From: Marine Group III euryarchaeote CG-Epi4
GTDB taxonomy: Archaea; Thermoplasmatota; Poseidoniia; MGIII; CG-Epi1
Assembly: GCA_001875365.1 (NCBI GenBank)
Contig: MIYX01000023.1
Coordinates: 1-34,360 of the forward strand
Reading direction: 5' to 3'
Length of the DNA: 34,360 nucleotides
Positions 15,055-23,671 of this stretch are shown here, piece by piece; positions within the stretch are counted from its first letter, which is position 1; each line of letters starts with the position of its first letter. Under the pieces are notes generated by a model that saw only the letters and a program-made list of their open reading frames with translations, was not told where the DNA came from and made no database searches. The translations under genes and the position numbers were made by a program.

Positions 15055-15296
15055 TCTTCCACCACCAATCGGTATGCGAGGTTACTGCCTGCACTATCAC
15101 TAAAACGATGAACTTCTACAACGTCGTTCGGTTTAGCTTCTTCATCTAGTGCTTTCAAAGCAGGATCTTTCAAAAGTATTTTAGGCAACTGGTCTCTAGT
15201 TATATTCAAAGGACTTAGCTTTCCTTCAATATCAGATTCCTTAAGCAAAATGTGCTTCGGTACGAGCTTGTTTAACCACAGTATGTTGTCGTTCAT
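15051..15296 (-). CDS. rpoH: RNA polymerase subunit H (Rpb5 C-terminal homologue)
   Basis: 81 residues, the normal length of archaeal RpoH. It has the family pattern HILLKESDIE ... LNITRDQLPKILLKDPALKAL, then KPNDVVEVHRFSDSAGSNLAYRLVVE (family: GDVIKI.R.S.TAG....YR.V). First protein gene of the RNA polymerase operon; its stop overlaps the rpoB start (ATGA). It begins only 27 nt after the 3' end of tRNA-Lys, leaving no room for a separate TATA box outside the tRNA. Confidence 0.95.
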   Translation of the reverse strand: MNDNILWLNKLVPKHILLKESDIEGKLSPLNITRDQLPKILLKDPALKALDEEAKPNDVVEVHRFSDSAGSNLAYRLVVEE

Positions 15297-15323
15297 TTTG
15301 GCATCCTTTTTTCCAAATCATTA

Positions 15324-15400
15324 TGGCGGGCCTGAAGGGATTCGAACCCTTGGCCGTCCGGTTAAAAGCCGGACGCTCTACCTAGCTGAGCTACAGGCCC
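15324..15400 (-). tRNA. tRNA-Lys (anticodon UUU), CCA encoded
   Basis: Full cloverleaf on the minus strand. Acceptor GGGCCTG pairs with CAGGCCC; discriminator G; the CCA end is encoded. The D-arm contains GCTCAGCTAGGTAGAGC. The anticodon stem TCCGG/CCGGA carries loop CTTTTAA, giving anticodon UUU (codons AAA/AAG). The T-arm is AAGGG-TTCGAAT-CCCTT. There is no intron. It lies directly upstream of rpoH on the same strand. Confidence 0.97.
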
Positions 15401-15455
15401 TACTGTTCGCTAACCGTTAGATTAATGATATTGGAGCTTGTGGCCAGTCGGGTGG

Positions 15456-15464
15456 TTTATATAA
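15456..15464 (-). promoter_or_regulatory. TATA box for the tRNA-Lys / RNA polymerase operon
   Basis: Reads TTATATAAA on the minus strand. It predicts a transcript starting near 15435, about 35 nt before the tRNA 5' end. It is the only good TATA box between the tRNA and the divergent phosphofructokinase gene, so tRNA-Lys and rpoHBA1A2-rpl30e are probably one primary transcript. The rest of the 15401-15635 gap holds AT-rich sequence and a T8 run with no evident gene. Confidence 0.5.
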
Positions 15465-15635
15465 CATCTATTCTAAAATAGTACTTTTTTTTAGTTCAAA
15501 CATGATTTTAGCACAAAATATTACGTTACATATAGTTTTTCCTATGCCTCAAAGCCTAATCTTGGGAAAGTAGTATTTAAAAGAGATGATTTTCAGAAGA
15601 TACATAATACTTATGTCTCCCCCTCTTAACCAATC

Positions 15636-16829
15636 ATGCCTAAAGTAGCATTCTTGACAAGCGGAGGAATTGCCCCTTGCCTTTCAGCATCAATAGGAGG
15701 ATTAATTGAAAAGTATAATGAATTAGATCCAAATATTGAGATGATAGGATATATGCACGGATACAGAGGACTTTTACTCGGCGAATCAGTAGAATTTTCT
15801 AATGAGGTAAAAAAGAACCATCATGTTTTGTATGATTTCGGAGGAAGTCCGATTGGTAATAGTAGAGTTAAATTAACTAATGTTGAAGATTGCATAAAAA
15901 AAGGATTCGTAAAAGAAGGAGAGATTCCTTTAGATGTAGCTGCAAAACAATTAGAAAAAGATGAAATTGATATTTTGCATACAATCGGAGGAGACGATAC
16001 AAATACAATGGCGGCAGCTTTGGCTAAGCATTTAAAAAATTCCGGTAGATCGCTAACAGTAGTGGGCCTTCCAAAGACTGTTGATAATGATGTTATTCCA
16101 GTTAAGCAAACATTAGGCGCATGGACTGCAGCTGAACAAGGAGCTAGGTTTTTCCAAAATATAGTTAACGAAAATACTACAAGCCGTAGACAATTAATTA
16201 TTCACGAAGTCATGGGAAGACATTGTGGCTGGCTTACTGCAGGGACTGCATTAGAATACAGGAAGCTTTTAGATAAAAAAGAGTATCTACCAGAATTATT
16301 TGTCTCTAGAAAAAGATGGGATGTACATGCAGTTTATATTCCAGAAAAAAATATTGATTTTAAATCAGAATCCGTAAGACTTCGCAAAACAATGGACGAA
16401 AATGATTGTGTTAACATATTTTTGAGTGAAGGTGCAGGCATGGATACGATTGTAAGAGAAATAGAATCAAGAGGAGAATCAGTACCAAGAGATGCTTTTG
16501 GGCATGTAAGATTAGATGATATCAATCCTGGGCAATGGTTTGCTAAACAGTTTTCTGAAGCTTTAGGCGCTGATAAGACATTAATTCAGAAAAGTGGATA
16601 TTTTGCAAGGTCTGCTAAACCAGGTTCAAGAGATTTGGAATTGATAAAAAAATCAGCATTTATGGCGGCAGAATTGGCAATTAATGGACAAAGTGGTTTG
16701 GTAGGACTTGATGAAAATAATTCAGGAGAATTGGGTTTGATTGATTTGCAATCGATAGAAGGTGGGAAAGAATTTGACACTTCACAATCTTGGTTCGTAG
16801 ATTTATTGAAAGACATCGGTCAAGAATAA
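15636..16829 (+). CDS. pfp: PPi-dependent 6-phosphofructokinase
   Basis: 397-residue PfkA-superfamily enzyme. The glycine-rich LTSGG loop opens the protein (residues 7-11). GGDD at 118-121 has Asp where ATP-dependent enzymes have Gly (GGDG), and this together with PKTVDND at 146-152 (Lys147) marks pyrophosphate as phosphoryl donor. MGRHCGWLT supplies the fructose-6-phosphate contact. It would interconvert fructose 6-phosphate and fructose 1,6-bisphosphate reversibly. The aldolase gene follows after 36 nt, so the two form a glycolysis/gluconeogenesis pair. The start is the first ATG in frame with no SD; a TATA-like TATTTAAAAG lies at 15574-15583. Confidence 0.88.
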   Translation: MPKVAFLTSGGIAPCLSASIGGLIEKYNELDPNIEMIGYMHGYRGLLLGESVEFSNEVKKNHHVLYDFGGSPIGNSRVKLTNVEDCIKKGFVKEGEIPLDVAAKQLEKDEIDILHTIGGDDTNTMAAALAKHLKNSGRSLTVVGLPKTVDNDVIPVKQTLGAWTAAEQGARFFQNIVNENTTSRRQLIIHEVMGRHCGWLTAGTALEYRKLLDKKEYLPELFVSRKRWDVHAVYIPEKNIDFKSESVRLRKTMDENDCVNIFLSEGAGMDTIVREIESRGESVPRDAFGHVRLDDINPGQWFAKQFSEALGADKTLIQKSGYFARSAKPGSRDLELIKKSAFMAAELAINGQSGLVGLDENNSGELGLIDLQSIEGGKEFDTSQSWFVDLLKDIGQE

Positions 16830-16865
16830 CCCCTAATTGTTTTATTGAGGCCGTTTTGCGATGTT

Positions 16866-17879
16866 ATGAATAAAGAAAGTTTAGCTAAAGTCGCAAGCGG
16901 TATTGTCGCTTCTAATAGAGGTATTTTGGCAGCTGACGAAAGCACCCCTACTATGGGAAAAAGATTGGCTTTAATCGATCAAGAAAACAGTGAAGAAAAC
17001 AGAAGAGATTTTCGTCAAGCCTTATTCGATACAGACGGAGTTGAAGATTATATTTCAGGAGTTATTTTATTTGAAGAAACATTGACACAAGAAGCTAAAG
17101 ATGGTACTCGTTTGTCTAAAATTTTGGAATCTAAGGGAATTTATCCCGGTATTAAGGTAGATAAGGGAGCCCACCCCATGGATTCTTCGCCTTCAGAGAA
17201 GTTAACAAAAGGCTTAGATGGTTTGTATGAGAGGTGCTTAGAATATTACAAGCAAGGAGCCCGATTTGCAAAGTGGAGAGCGGTAATTACAATTGGAGAG
17301 GGAATCCCTTCAGATGAATGTATTCAGGCCAATGCATCAGCTCTAGCAAAATATGCAAAAGCTTGCCAAGATGCAGAATTAGTTCCGATAGTTGAACCTG
17401 AGGTTTTGATGGATGGTGATCACACAATTGAGACATGTTATGAAGTTTCTGAAAAGACATTAAAGACTGTTTTCAAAGAGTTAGAAAATGAAGGAGTCTA
17501 TTTGCCAGGGATTTTATTAAAACCAAATATGGTAATCTCAGGAAGCGAGTGTAAAGTTCAAGGAGATATGATGGCGGTTGCTGAGATGACAGTTAAGTGC
17601 CTCACAGCTTCAGTACCTGCTGAAGTTCCAGGAATAGTATTCTTATCAGGCGGCCAATCTGAAGTAGAAGCTACAGAACACTTGAATGCGATGAACAAAA
17701 TGGGAGATCATCCATGGGCTTTGAGTTTTTCATATGGTCGAGCATTACAGCAATCAGCATTGAAAACATGGAATGGTCAGAAGGATAATCTTGAATCCAC
17801 ATATGCAGTATTTCATCACAGGGCTGAAATGAATTCTTTGGCTTGTAGTGGCGAATATAGTTCATCACTAGAAATTTAA
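16866..17879 (+). CDS. Class I fructose-bisphosphate aldolase (eukaryote/bacterial type)
   Basis: 337 residues from the ATG at 16866; an upstream in-frame TTG (16845) would add seven poorly fitting residues, so the ATG is preferred. It has the glycolytic class I signatures in order: GILAADESTPTMGKRL, GIKVDKG, FAKWRAV, VEPEVLMDGDH, LLKPNMV with the Schiff-base Lys219, and FLSGGQSE ... ALSFSYGRALQ. This is the PF00274-type aldolase of eukaryotes and some bacteria, not the archaeal DhnA-type or the bifunctional FBP aldolase/phosphatase, which suggests horizontal acquisition. It needs no metal ion, unlike zinc class II aldolases. Confidence 0.93.
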   Translation: MNKESLAKVASGIVASNRGILAADESTPTMGKRLALIDQENSEENRRDFRQALFDTDGVEDYISGVILFEETLTQEAKDGTRLSKILESKGIYPGIKVDKGAHPMDSSPSEKLTKGLDGLYERCLEYYKQGARFAKWRAVITIGEGIPSDECIQANASALAKYAKACQDAELVPIVEPEVLMDGDHTIETCYEVSEKTLKTVFKELENEGVYLPGILLKPNMVISGSECKVQGDMMAVAEMTVKCLTASVPAEVPGIVFLSGGQSEVEATEHLNAMNKMGDHPWALSFSYGRALQQSALKTWNGQKDNLESTYAVFHHRAEMNSLACSGEYSSSLEI

Positions 17880-17884
17880 AAAAT

Positions 17885-18928
17885 ATGAAAAAAATGACCC
17901 TAATTGTAATCGCAATGCTTCTAGTAACTGGAGCGAGCGGTGCATATGGGTATTTTTTTATTTACCAATCAGAGGATTCTGATGAGGTAGAAGTTCAACA
18001 AGAACAGGTTCAGGAAACAAATGATACTGCAGAAGAAGAGCCAGAAGAACCAGAAGAACCAGAAGACCCTCCAGCTGAGGACAATAATTCTTTTTTTAGA
18101 GGATTACGAGATGAATGCTTTGAGCATAATGGAATTGAGAGATGCTGGATTCTGTATGTTCCAGAACAAACAGATGATACTCAGTCAATACCCTTAATTT
18201 TTGATTTACACGGCTTAGAAAGAACTGCACAACAGCAGTACAATATGACAGATATGGATAGAATTGCCAGAGAAAATAATGCAATAATCATCTATCCTCA
18301 AGGATTTGGAAATTCATGGAATTTTAGAGAATGTTGCGATCCGGCCAGAGAAGAAGGTATAGATGATTTTGGATTTATACGTACTTTGGCTCTTCAAATG
18401 ATAGATAATTTCCCTATTGATTCAAATAGAATTTATTCTACAGGTTGGTCTAATGGTTGTGCAATGTCCCAAGCATTAGCAAATGAAGAATCTGACTTAA
18501 TAACGGCTATAGCTTGTATGTCGATGTACTTTATCGGCAGCGAAGATTCTAGTTATTCAGCAATACCTATTATGGAAATTCATGGTTTCTTGGATCCAAT
18601 TGCACCGTATGCTCACGTTGGACCAACAGGTTTCTTCTTTCAACAAGAAGTTTGGGATACAGGCGCAATTCAAAATTTATACACTTGGAAAGAAATGAAT
18701 GGATGTTCAGGCGACACTCCAGTATTAAGCGAACAAGATACATTTTACAATGTTCAAGAATTTACAGATTGCGATAATGGATCAGAAGTATCGCTTGTTA
18801 CTCTTCACTCAGGAACTCATAATGTGTATGTGAAAAATGATCCTGGGTCTCCTGAGCCTGGTAATCAGGGAACAGTTGATACTGCTCAAATTGCCTGGGA
18901 TTTTATGAGTAGGTTTTCTAAACAATAA
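17885..18928 (+). CDS. Secreted/anchored esterase, LpqC / PHB-depolymerase-like
   Basis: 347 residues. A short charged N-terminus and hydrophobic segment (about 5-28) is an uncleaved anchor or signal, followed by an acidic Glu/Pro linker (about 32-70) that would space the enzyme from the membrane. The catalytic domain is an alpha/beta hydrolase of the polyhydroxybutyrate-depolymerase/feruloyl-esterase group: DLHGLERTA oxyanion region, IIYPQGF, nucleophile GWSNGC (Ser189), an Asp in HGFLDPIAPY, and the His in HSGTHNVYV. Several Cys could form disulfides outside the cell. It begins 5 nt after the aldolase stop; the functional link to glycolysis is unclear. Likely degrades exported polymers or esters (inference). 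Confidence 0.83.
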   Translation: MKKMTLIVIAMLLVTGASGAYGYFFIYQSEDSDEVEVQQEQVQETNDTAEEEPEEPEEPEDPPAEDNNSFFRGLRDECFEHNGIERCWILYVPEQTDDTQSIPLIFDLHGLERTAQQQYNMTDMDRIARENNAIIIYPQGFGNSWNFRECCDPAREEGIDDFGFIRTLALQMIDNFPIDSNRIYSTGWSNGCAMSQALANEESDLITAIACMSMYFIGSEDSSYSAIPIMEIHGFLDPIAPYAHVGPTGFFFQQEVWDTGAIQNLYTWKEMNGCSGDTPVLSEQDTFYNVQEFTDCDNGSEVSLVTLHSGTHNVYVKNDPGSPEPGNQGTVDTAQIAWDFMSRFSKQ

Positions 18929-18932
18929 ATAG
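18924..18932 (+). promoter_or_regulatory. TATA box for the pentapeptide-repeat lipoprotein
   Basis: AATAAATAG overlapping the end of the esterase gene, centred 24 nt upstream of the ATG at 18952. No Shine-Dalgarno precedes that ATG, so a leaderless mRNA is likely. Confidence 0.45.
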
Positions 18933-18951
18933 ATACCTACATTGCTTAATT

Positions 18952-20730
18952 ATGAATAAAGCAGTGATAATTGTAATGCTATTTTGCGTTTCAAGTTTTA
19001 CAGGTTGTATTGGTGGCGATGAATCATCAGACCTTGAAGTCCTTGATGAAAATGAACAAGTTGAACCAGTAGGTCAAAATGATCTTAGCAATGTGTCTAA
19101 AGATCTTGAAACTTTACAAACTAAAGTCGATGAGTTTCTAAATGATTTTAACTCTCTAAAATCATCACAAGAAGTAATGAATTCTTCACTTTCGAATATG
19201 ATTGGAGATCTTGAGACTGATTTATTAGTTCTGGAATTAGATTTGAAAAGTTTTAGTAATGATTTAGATCATTTGCACGATGACATGGATGAAATGGGAG
19301 AAATTAAAAAAGACCAATTTTTGCTTCAGCTTGAAGTATCTAACATGTCAAACGACTTAGCTGAACTAGTTAACGGTTTGAATCAATTAACATTGATGAG
19401 TTTAATGGATGAGCATGAAAGATATGTTTTTATGAAAATGCTATTAGTGCAAAAAATTAAGGAGAATGGTGTTTCAGGCATAGATTTAGTCGGTGTAGAT
19501 TTATCAGGCCAAGATTTATCAGGTATAGACTTTAGTAATGCAGATTTAAGTGAAGCAAATTTAGATGGTGCAAGATTTGTAGGGAATAATTTCTCGGGCG
19601 CAAAGTTAGACCACAGTCATGCGAATGGCGCATACTTCCGTTTAGTAAATTTTGAAGATACTAGCGTTTCCAATTCGCACTGGAATGCAGTAGAAATAGT
19701 AGACTCAAGTATTGAGGATTCAAATTTTGAAAATACTGAGATGCACAATTGCATTATCCATCACACAACTTTAATTGGATCTAATTTTGACCGTGTCAAG
19801 GCTAATGACTGTTATTTCTACTTTGTAGAAGGTCAAGAATCCTCTTGGAAAGGGGCAAGTTTAGATCATAGCACTTTTGAAGTAAGTAATTTCGATGAAT
19901 CAGACTTTTCTAAAATTGCAGATGGGCCGTCCACAAAGATGGTAGGAGTAACTTATGCTTCAGTATCTTTCATTGAAGCTACTTTTGCATTTGCAGACAT
20001 GTCTCACTCATCCATGGAAGTAAGTTCAAACCTCCCTTCTGGCTTTTTGTCTGTTATGAAGGCAAGTGGCAATTATTTCCAAAATTGTTATGATAATAAT
20101 GATGATGGAGATAACTATGACTGTTATAACGGTAACGATATGACTGATTATTCTCGAGATCAAGAATGGATAGAGGAATATGATATGTATTCTTCTGATA
20201 ACTTCCGTTACGTTAATTGCGTCGATTTTATGAGTGCAGATTTGAATAATACAAAACTGGACAACTCAAAAATTTGCGTTACACAGTTACCTGAAGGCTA
20301 TTATCACTCCTTATACTCATCAGATAATGAAGAAACACATACTTCTGAATTCTATCCTACGAATGCTCGCTTTGTAGACACACAGTTTCGTAGAGCAGAC
20401 ATGACGAATGTACACTTTGGCGGTTCTACGTTAGGTTGGGATACAGAATCTGGTCCGGGAGGTAGTACTTACAATCAGGGCTGGAGATATAATCAAACAG
20501 GTGGTTGTTACCGTCTTGAATTATCTTGCATGAATTTTAGAGGTGCAGCCCTTACGCTGGCAGATTTGTCTGATTCCCATTTTGATTATGCAGATTTGTC
20601 CGGTGCAGATTTCTCAGGCTCGAGTGCAGCAGGTGTAGCATGGGGTCATGCAATGTGGAATGAGACTAATTGGACAGATTCTTCTGAAATAGCTGGACGT
20701 GGAGATCCTAATAATTGGGAATCCGATTAA
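18952..20730 (+). CDS. Surface lipoprotein: coiled-coil stalk plus pentapeptide repeats
   Basis: 592 residues. Lipoprotein signal MNKA ... FTGC (Cys19), then an acidic stretch and a heptad coiled-coil region (about 45-150). From about 178 it is a pentapeptide-repeat right-handed beta-helix (runs like LSGQDLSGIDFSNADLSEAN and DLSDSHFDYADLSGADFSGS), interrupted by a Cys-rich, Asp/Asn-rich insert around 385-440. The signal peptide and stalk plan match the lipoproteins at 1599-3614 and 20777-22747, but the head domain differs. Function unknown; probably surface display of a rigid beta-helix. Confidence 0.85.
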   Translation: MNKAVIIVMLFCVSSFTGCIGGDESSDLEVLDENEQVEPVGQNDLSNVSKDLETLQTKVDEFLNDFNSLKSSQEVMNSSLSNMIGDLETDLLVLELDLKSFSNDLDHLHDDMDEMGEIKKDQFLLQLEVSNMSNDLAELVNGLNQLTLMSLMDEHERYVFMKMLLVQKIKENGVSGIDLVGVDLSGQDLSGIDFSNADLSEANLDGARFVGNNFSGAKLDHSHANGAYFRLVNFEDTSVSNSHWNAVEIVDSSIEDSNFENTEMHNCIIHHTTLIGSNFDRVKANDCYFYFVEGQESSWKGASLDHSTFEVSNFDESDFSKIADGPSTKMVGVTYASVSFIEATFAFADMSHSSMEVSSNLPSGFLSVMKASGNYFQNCYDNNDDGDNYDCYNGNDMTDYSRDQEWIEEYDMYSSDNFRYVNCVDFMSADLNNTKLDNSKICVTQLPEGYYHSLYSSDNEETHTSEFYPTNARFVDTQFRRADMTNVHFGGSTLGWDTESGPGGSTYNQGWRYNQTGGCYRLELSCMNFRGAALTLADLSDSHFDYADLSGADFSGSSAAGVAWGHAMWNETNWTDSSEIAGRGDPNNWESD

Positions 20731-20744
20731 TTACAATCTAATAA

Positions 20745-20756
20745 CATAATAAATAC
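20745..20756 (+). promoter_or_regulatory. TATA box for the propeller lipoprotein
   Basis: CATAATAAATAC-type AT element centred about 26 nt upstream of the ATG at 20777, with no Shine-Dalgarno in between. The lipoprotein gene therefore has its own leaderless promoter within the 46-nt gap. Confidence 0.45.
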
Positions 20757-20776
20757 CCTAGTCGTATTCAAGTAGT

Positions 20777-22747
20777 ATGAACAAGGCCGTAATTGTCGCA
20801 CTATTATTGTGCGTGACTACTTTTACAGGATGTATAGATGGTGAAGATACTTCCTCAACTGACGAGATATTAGATCCAGTTTCAAATTTGGATGAAGAAG
20901 AGCTAAGCCAAAGGTTTGCTAATTTGACTGCTAGCTATGAAAATTTAGCGGCAGATTTATCAACATTAGCAGCAAATTATGAAACAGCTCTAACAAAAAA
21001 TATAGAGTTACAAAATGATATCAAAGATTTAGAAGTTGAGATTGCAGTTACTAACACTCATAACGAAGTTATGAACTCAACGATTGCAGACCAAGAACAA
21101 GAACTATCTAATCTTAGAGATGAATTAGAAACGTCAAACAGCCATCTAGATATGGCACATGATTCATTTGAAAACTTGAATTCTAGTTTTAATTCACTTG
21201 AAGATGATTTTAATGCTTACAAATTTGATTTGGAATCATTGCAATCGGAATACTCTATGCTCGATAACAACTTTTCAATGCTAGAGATAGAATATGATAA
21301 TCTTTCAACACAATATAATGAACTATTTGTGGAGTTCGACGACCTTTCAACAGAGTATGATGACATGATGGCAGAATTCGAGGAGTGGAAAACTTATCAG
21401 TCTATAACCAATTGGAATTTCGATGGAGACTGCCCTAATGAATATGTAATGAGTTACTCATCAGGTATTGATAATGGAGATAACAATGGCGATGCAGGAA
21501 ATCATGTCCTTGAGGACGGCGAAATAGACCATTCAGCATCTGTTTGTAAACCTGGAATGTTAGCAATTACTAACTACACAAGTGGATATATTAATGATAT
21601 AACTGAATTTAACGGAAAATTTTATTATAGATTTGAAGGAAGCGCGGATTTCGGCGAAGAATTGTGGACTTCAGATTATTATGGTAACGCCGAAATGCTA
21701 AAAGATATAAATACTGGAGAGGCTGATTCTTATCCTTGGTTTATGGGCCAGACTGAAGATTTGTTATTTTTCCGAGCAACAACTTCAATCAATGGTTACG
21801 AGTTGTGGGTGACTGATGGTACAGAAAGCGGAACAAACATGGTCAAAGATATTGATCCGGGAACAAATTCAGGGTTTTATGGCTACTATGGTTTCCACTA
21901 CTTTAATGATAAATTCTACTTTGGAGCTAACAATGGTACAACTGGCGAGGAGCTTTGGGCCACTGATGGAACCGAAAATGGCACTTATTTAGTTAAAGAA
22001 ATAAGAGGTGAAGACTCTAACGGCAATAACTATGGTTCAAGTCCTAACAGTTTTACAACGATCGGAGATACAATGTATTTCATTGCTAACGATGGTGAGC
22101 ACGGTAGTGAGCCTTGGATGACAGACGGTACTGCCAACGGAACTCGAATGCTCAAAGATATAAGGGAAGAAGACTCCAACGGCAATAATTATGGTTCAAC
22201 ATATTGTTACTATCATTGTTTCTTTGAATTCGGTGACAAGCTTTGGTTCAATGCTGATGATGGTACACATGGCCGTGAACTATGGTACACAGATGGTACG
22301 GAAGCTGGAACCCTCATGTTTTCAGATATACGCGATGGTTCTTCCGGTTCAAACCCTAATATTTATTTTAATACTGAGGACTATTTTTACTTTGTAGCTC
22401 ACGATGGAGATAGTTATCGTCTTTTCATGACAGACGGCAAACAAATGATAATGGATTTAGACGTTCATAGCAGTAACATTTATATTTCTGGGACACCAGT
22501 TATGTATGATGGTGAATTTTACATGTCATTGCGTACACAACCAACAGGTTATGAATTATGGAAATCAGATGGAACCCCAGAAGGTACAGTAATGGTGCAC
22601 GAATTTTGGTCTGGAACTACTTCTGGTGATCCTCAAAATTTAATGGTAGTCAATAACAATTTACTTTTTATGATAGCCTATCCTGGTGGTGGTAATACAT
22701 ATTATCATAACCTATTTGCTTACGCGGTAGAGGATTACGAAATTTAG
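20777..22747 (+). CDS. Surface lipoprotein: coiled-coil stalk plus ELWxTDGT beta-propeller
   Basis: 656 residues. Lipobox FTGC with Cys19, an Asp/Glu/Ser spacer and a long coiled coil (about 35-215, many LEs and NLSTQY-like heptads). A Cys-bracketed, Asp/Asn-rich segment (about 220-260, DNGDNNGDAGN ... LEDGEID) resembles a calcium-binding linker. The rest is seven or eight blades with the signature ELWxTDGTxxGTxMxKDI (hyalin-like/ELW repeats), expected to fold as a beta-propeller. Two adjacent blades still share nearly identical DNA (22012-22040 and 22171-22199, 159 nt apart), showing recent blade duplication. Likely a surface binding protein; ligand unknown. Confidence 0.85.
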   Translation: MNKAVIVALLLCVTTFTGCIDGEDTSSTDEILDPVSNLDEEELSQRFANLTASYENLAADLSTLAANYETALTKNIELQNDIKDLEVEIAVTNTHNEVMNSTIADQEQELSNLRDELETSNSHLDMAHDSFENLNSSFNSLEDDFNAYKFDLESLQSEYSMLDNNFSMLEIEYDNLSTQYNELFVEFDDLSTEYDDMMAEFEEWKTYQSITNWNFDGDCPNEYVMSYSSGIDNGDNNGDAGNHVLEDGEIDHSASVCKPGMLAITNYTSGYINDITEFNGKFYYRFEGSADFGEELWTSDYYGNAEMLKDINTGEADSYPWFMGQTEDLLFFRATTSINGYELWVTDGTESGTNMVKDIDPGTNSGFYGYYGFHYFNDKFYFGANNGTTGEELWATDGTENGTYLVKEIRGEDSNGNNYGSSPNSFTTIGDTMYFIANDGEHGSEPWMTDGTANGTRMLKDIREEDSNGNNYGSTYCYYHCFFEFGDKLWFNADDGTHGRELWYTDGTEAGTLMFSDIRDGSSGSNPNIYFNTEDYFYFVAHDGDSYRLFMTDGKQMIMDLDVHSSNIYISGTPVMYDGEFYMSLRTQPTGYELWKSDGTPEGTVMVHEFWSGTTSGDPQNLMVVNNNLLFMIAYPGGGNTYYHNLFAYAVEDYEI

Positions 22748-22760
22748 CTGAAATAACAAA

Positions 22761-22771
22761 TCTTATATTAA
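22761..22771 (+). promoter_or_regulatory. TATA box for PPK2
   Basis: TCTTATATTAA, centred about 26 nt upstream of the GTG at 22793. It supports GTG as a leaderless start for the polyphosphate kinase gene. Confidence 0.5.
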
Positions 22772-22792
22772 GCGGGACAGTGACAACGTTCC

Positions 22793-23671
22793 GTGGTAGC
22801 TAATAAGAAGGTTAAATTATCAGAAGGTGAAGCCTTGAAAAACAAGGATGCCAAAGGTTCAGACAAAAAGATACAAGTCTGGATTCCTAAATCTACAATA
22901 GCCTATGAAGAAGAAAAATTAAAATTACAGATTGAACTTTTAAAATTACAAAATCATGTTAAGAAAACTGGCCAGAGAGTTGTTATGCTTTTCGAAGGTA
23001 GAGATGCTGCAGGTAAGGGAGGAACAATCAAAAGGATTAGAGAGCATCTAAATCCTCGAGGTGCCCGAGTTGTAGCTTTGGAGAAGCCAAGTGATACGGA
23101 AAGAACACAATGGTATTTCCAAAGATATACAGATCATCTTCCATCTGCAGGAGAAATGGTACTTTTTGATCGAAGTTGGTACAACAGAGCAATGGTAGAG
23201 CCAGTGATGGGCTTTTGTACTGATGAACAACATAAAAAATTCTTAAAATATGCACCTATTTTTGAACGAATATTAGTCAAAGAAGGAATAATATTGATTA
23301 AATTATATTTCTCAGTTTCTAAGAAAATGCAACTGAAGCGTTTCGAAAAAAGGTCTAAAGATCCATTAAAACAATACAAATTATCTCCAGTAGATATGCA
23401 AGCTCAAGATTTATGGGGAGAATACACAATGCGCAAGTTTCAGATGCTTTTAGAAACAAATACAACTCTTTCTCCTTGGACTATAGTTAGATCAGACAAT
23501 AAGAAAAAAGCAAGGCTAAATTGTATGAAACACATTCTTTCTAAAATGGAATATGAAGGAAAAATACCGGATGAAGAACTTATACCAGATTCAAAAATAT
23601 TGATAAGCGGAATCGATGAGTTGAAATTAATGGAAGCTAATTTAGCTAAGCCACATAAATTACCCGGTTAA
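22793..23671 (+). CDS. ppk2: Polyphosphate kinase 2 family
   Basis: 292 residues. Walker A GRDAAGKGG at 69-77, the lid region with HLNPRGARVVALEKPS, and Walker B FDRSWYNR at 125-132 are the PPK2 signature. These enzymes use polyphosphate to phosphorylate NDPs or NMPs, or run in reverse to store phosphate. The single-domain length fits class I or III; the donor/acceptor class cannot be fixed from sequence. The start is GTG with a TATA box 26 nt upstream. The 3' end overlaps the convergent membrane-protein gene by 12 nt. Together with a PPi-type phosphofructokinase it suggests phosphate-bond economy. Confidence 0.92.
   Translation: MVANKKVKLSEGEALKNKDAKGSDKKIQVWIPKSTIAYEEEKLKLQIELLKLQNHVKKTGQRVVMLFEGRDAAGKGGTIKRIREHLNPRGARVVALEKPSDTERTQWYFQRYTDHLPSAGEMVLFDRSWYNRAMVEPVMGFCTDEQHKKFLKYAPIFERILVKEGIILIKLYFSVSKKMQLKRFEKRSKDPLKQYKLSPVDMQAQDLWGEYTMRKFQMLLETNTTLSPWTIVRSDNKKKARLNCMKHILSKMEYEGKIPDEELIPDSKILISGIDELKLMEANLAKPHKLPG

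Noticed and set aside
15483..15491. T8 run in the 15401-15635 gap as a terminator
   Set aside because: It lies between two divergent promoters, so no plus-strand transcript is expected to end there.
15613..15648. 12-codon upstream ORF overlapping the phosphofructokinase start
   Set aside because: Its ATG would be in the leader only if the TATA at 15574 is used; no SD and nothing conserved to support it.
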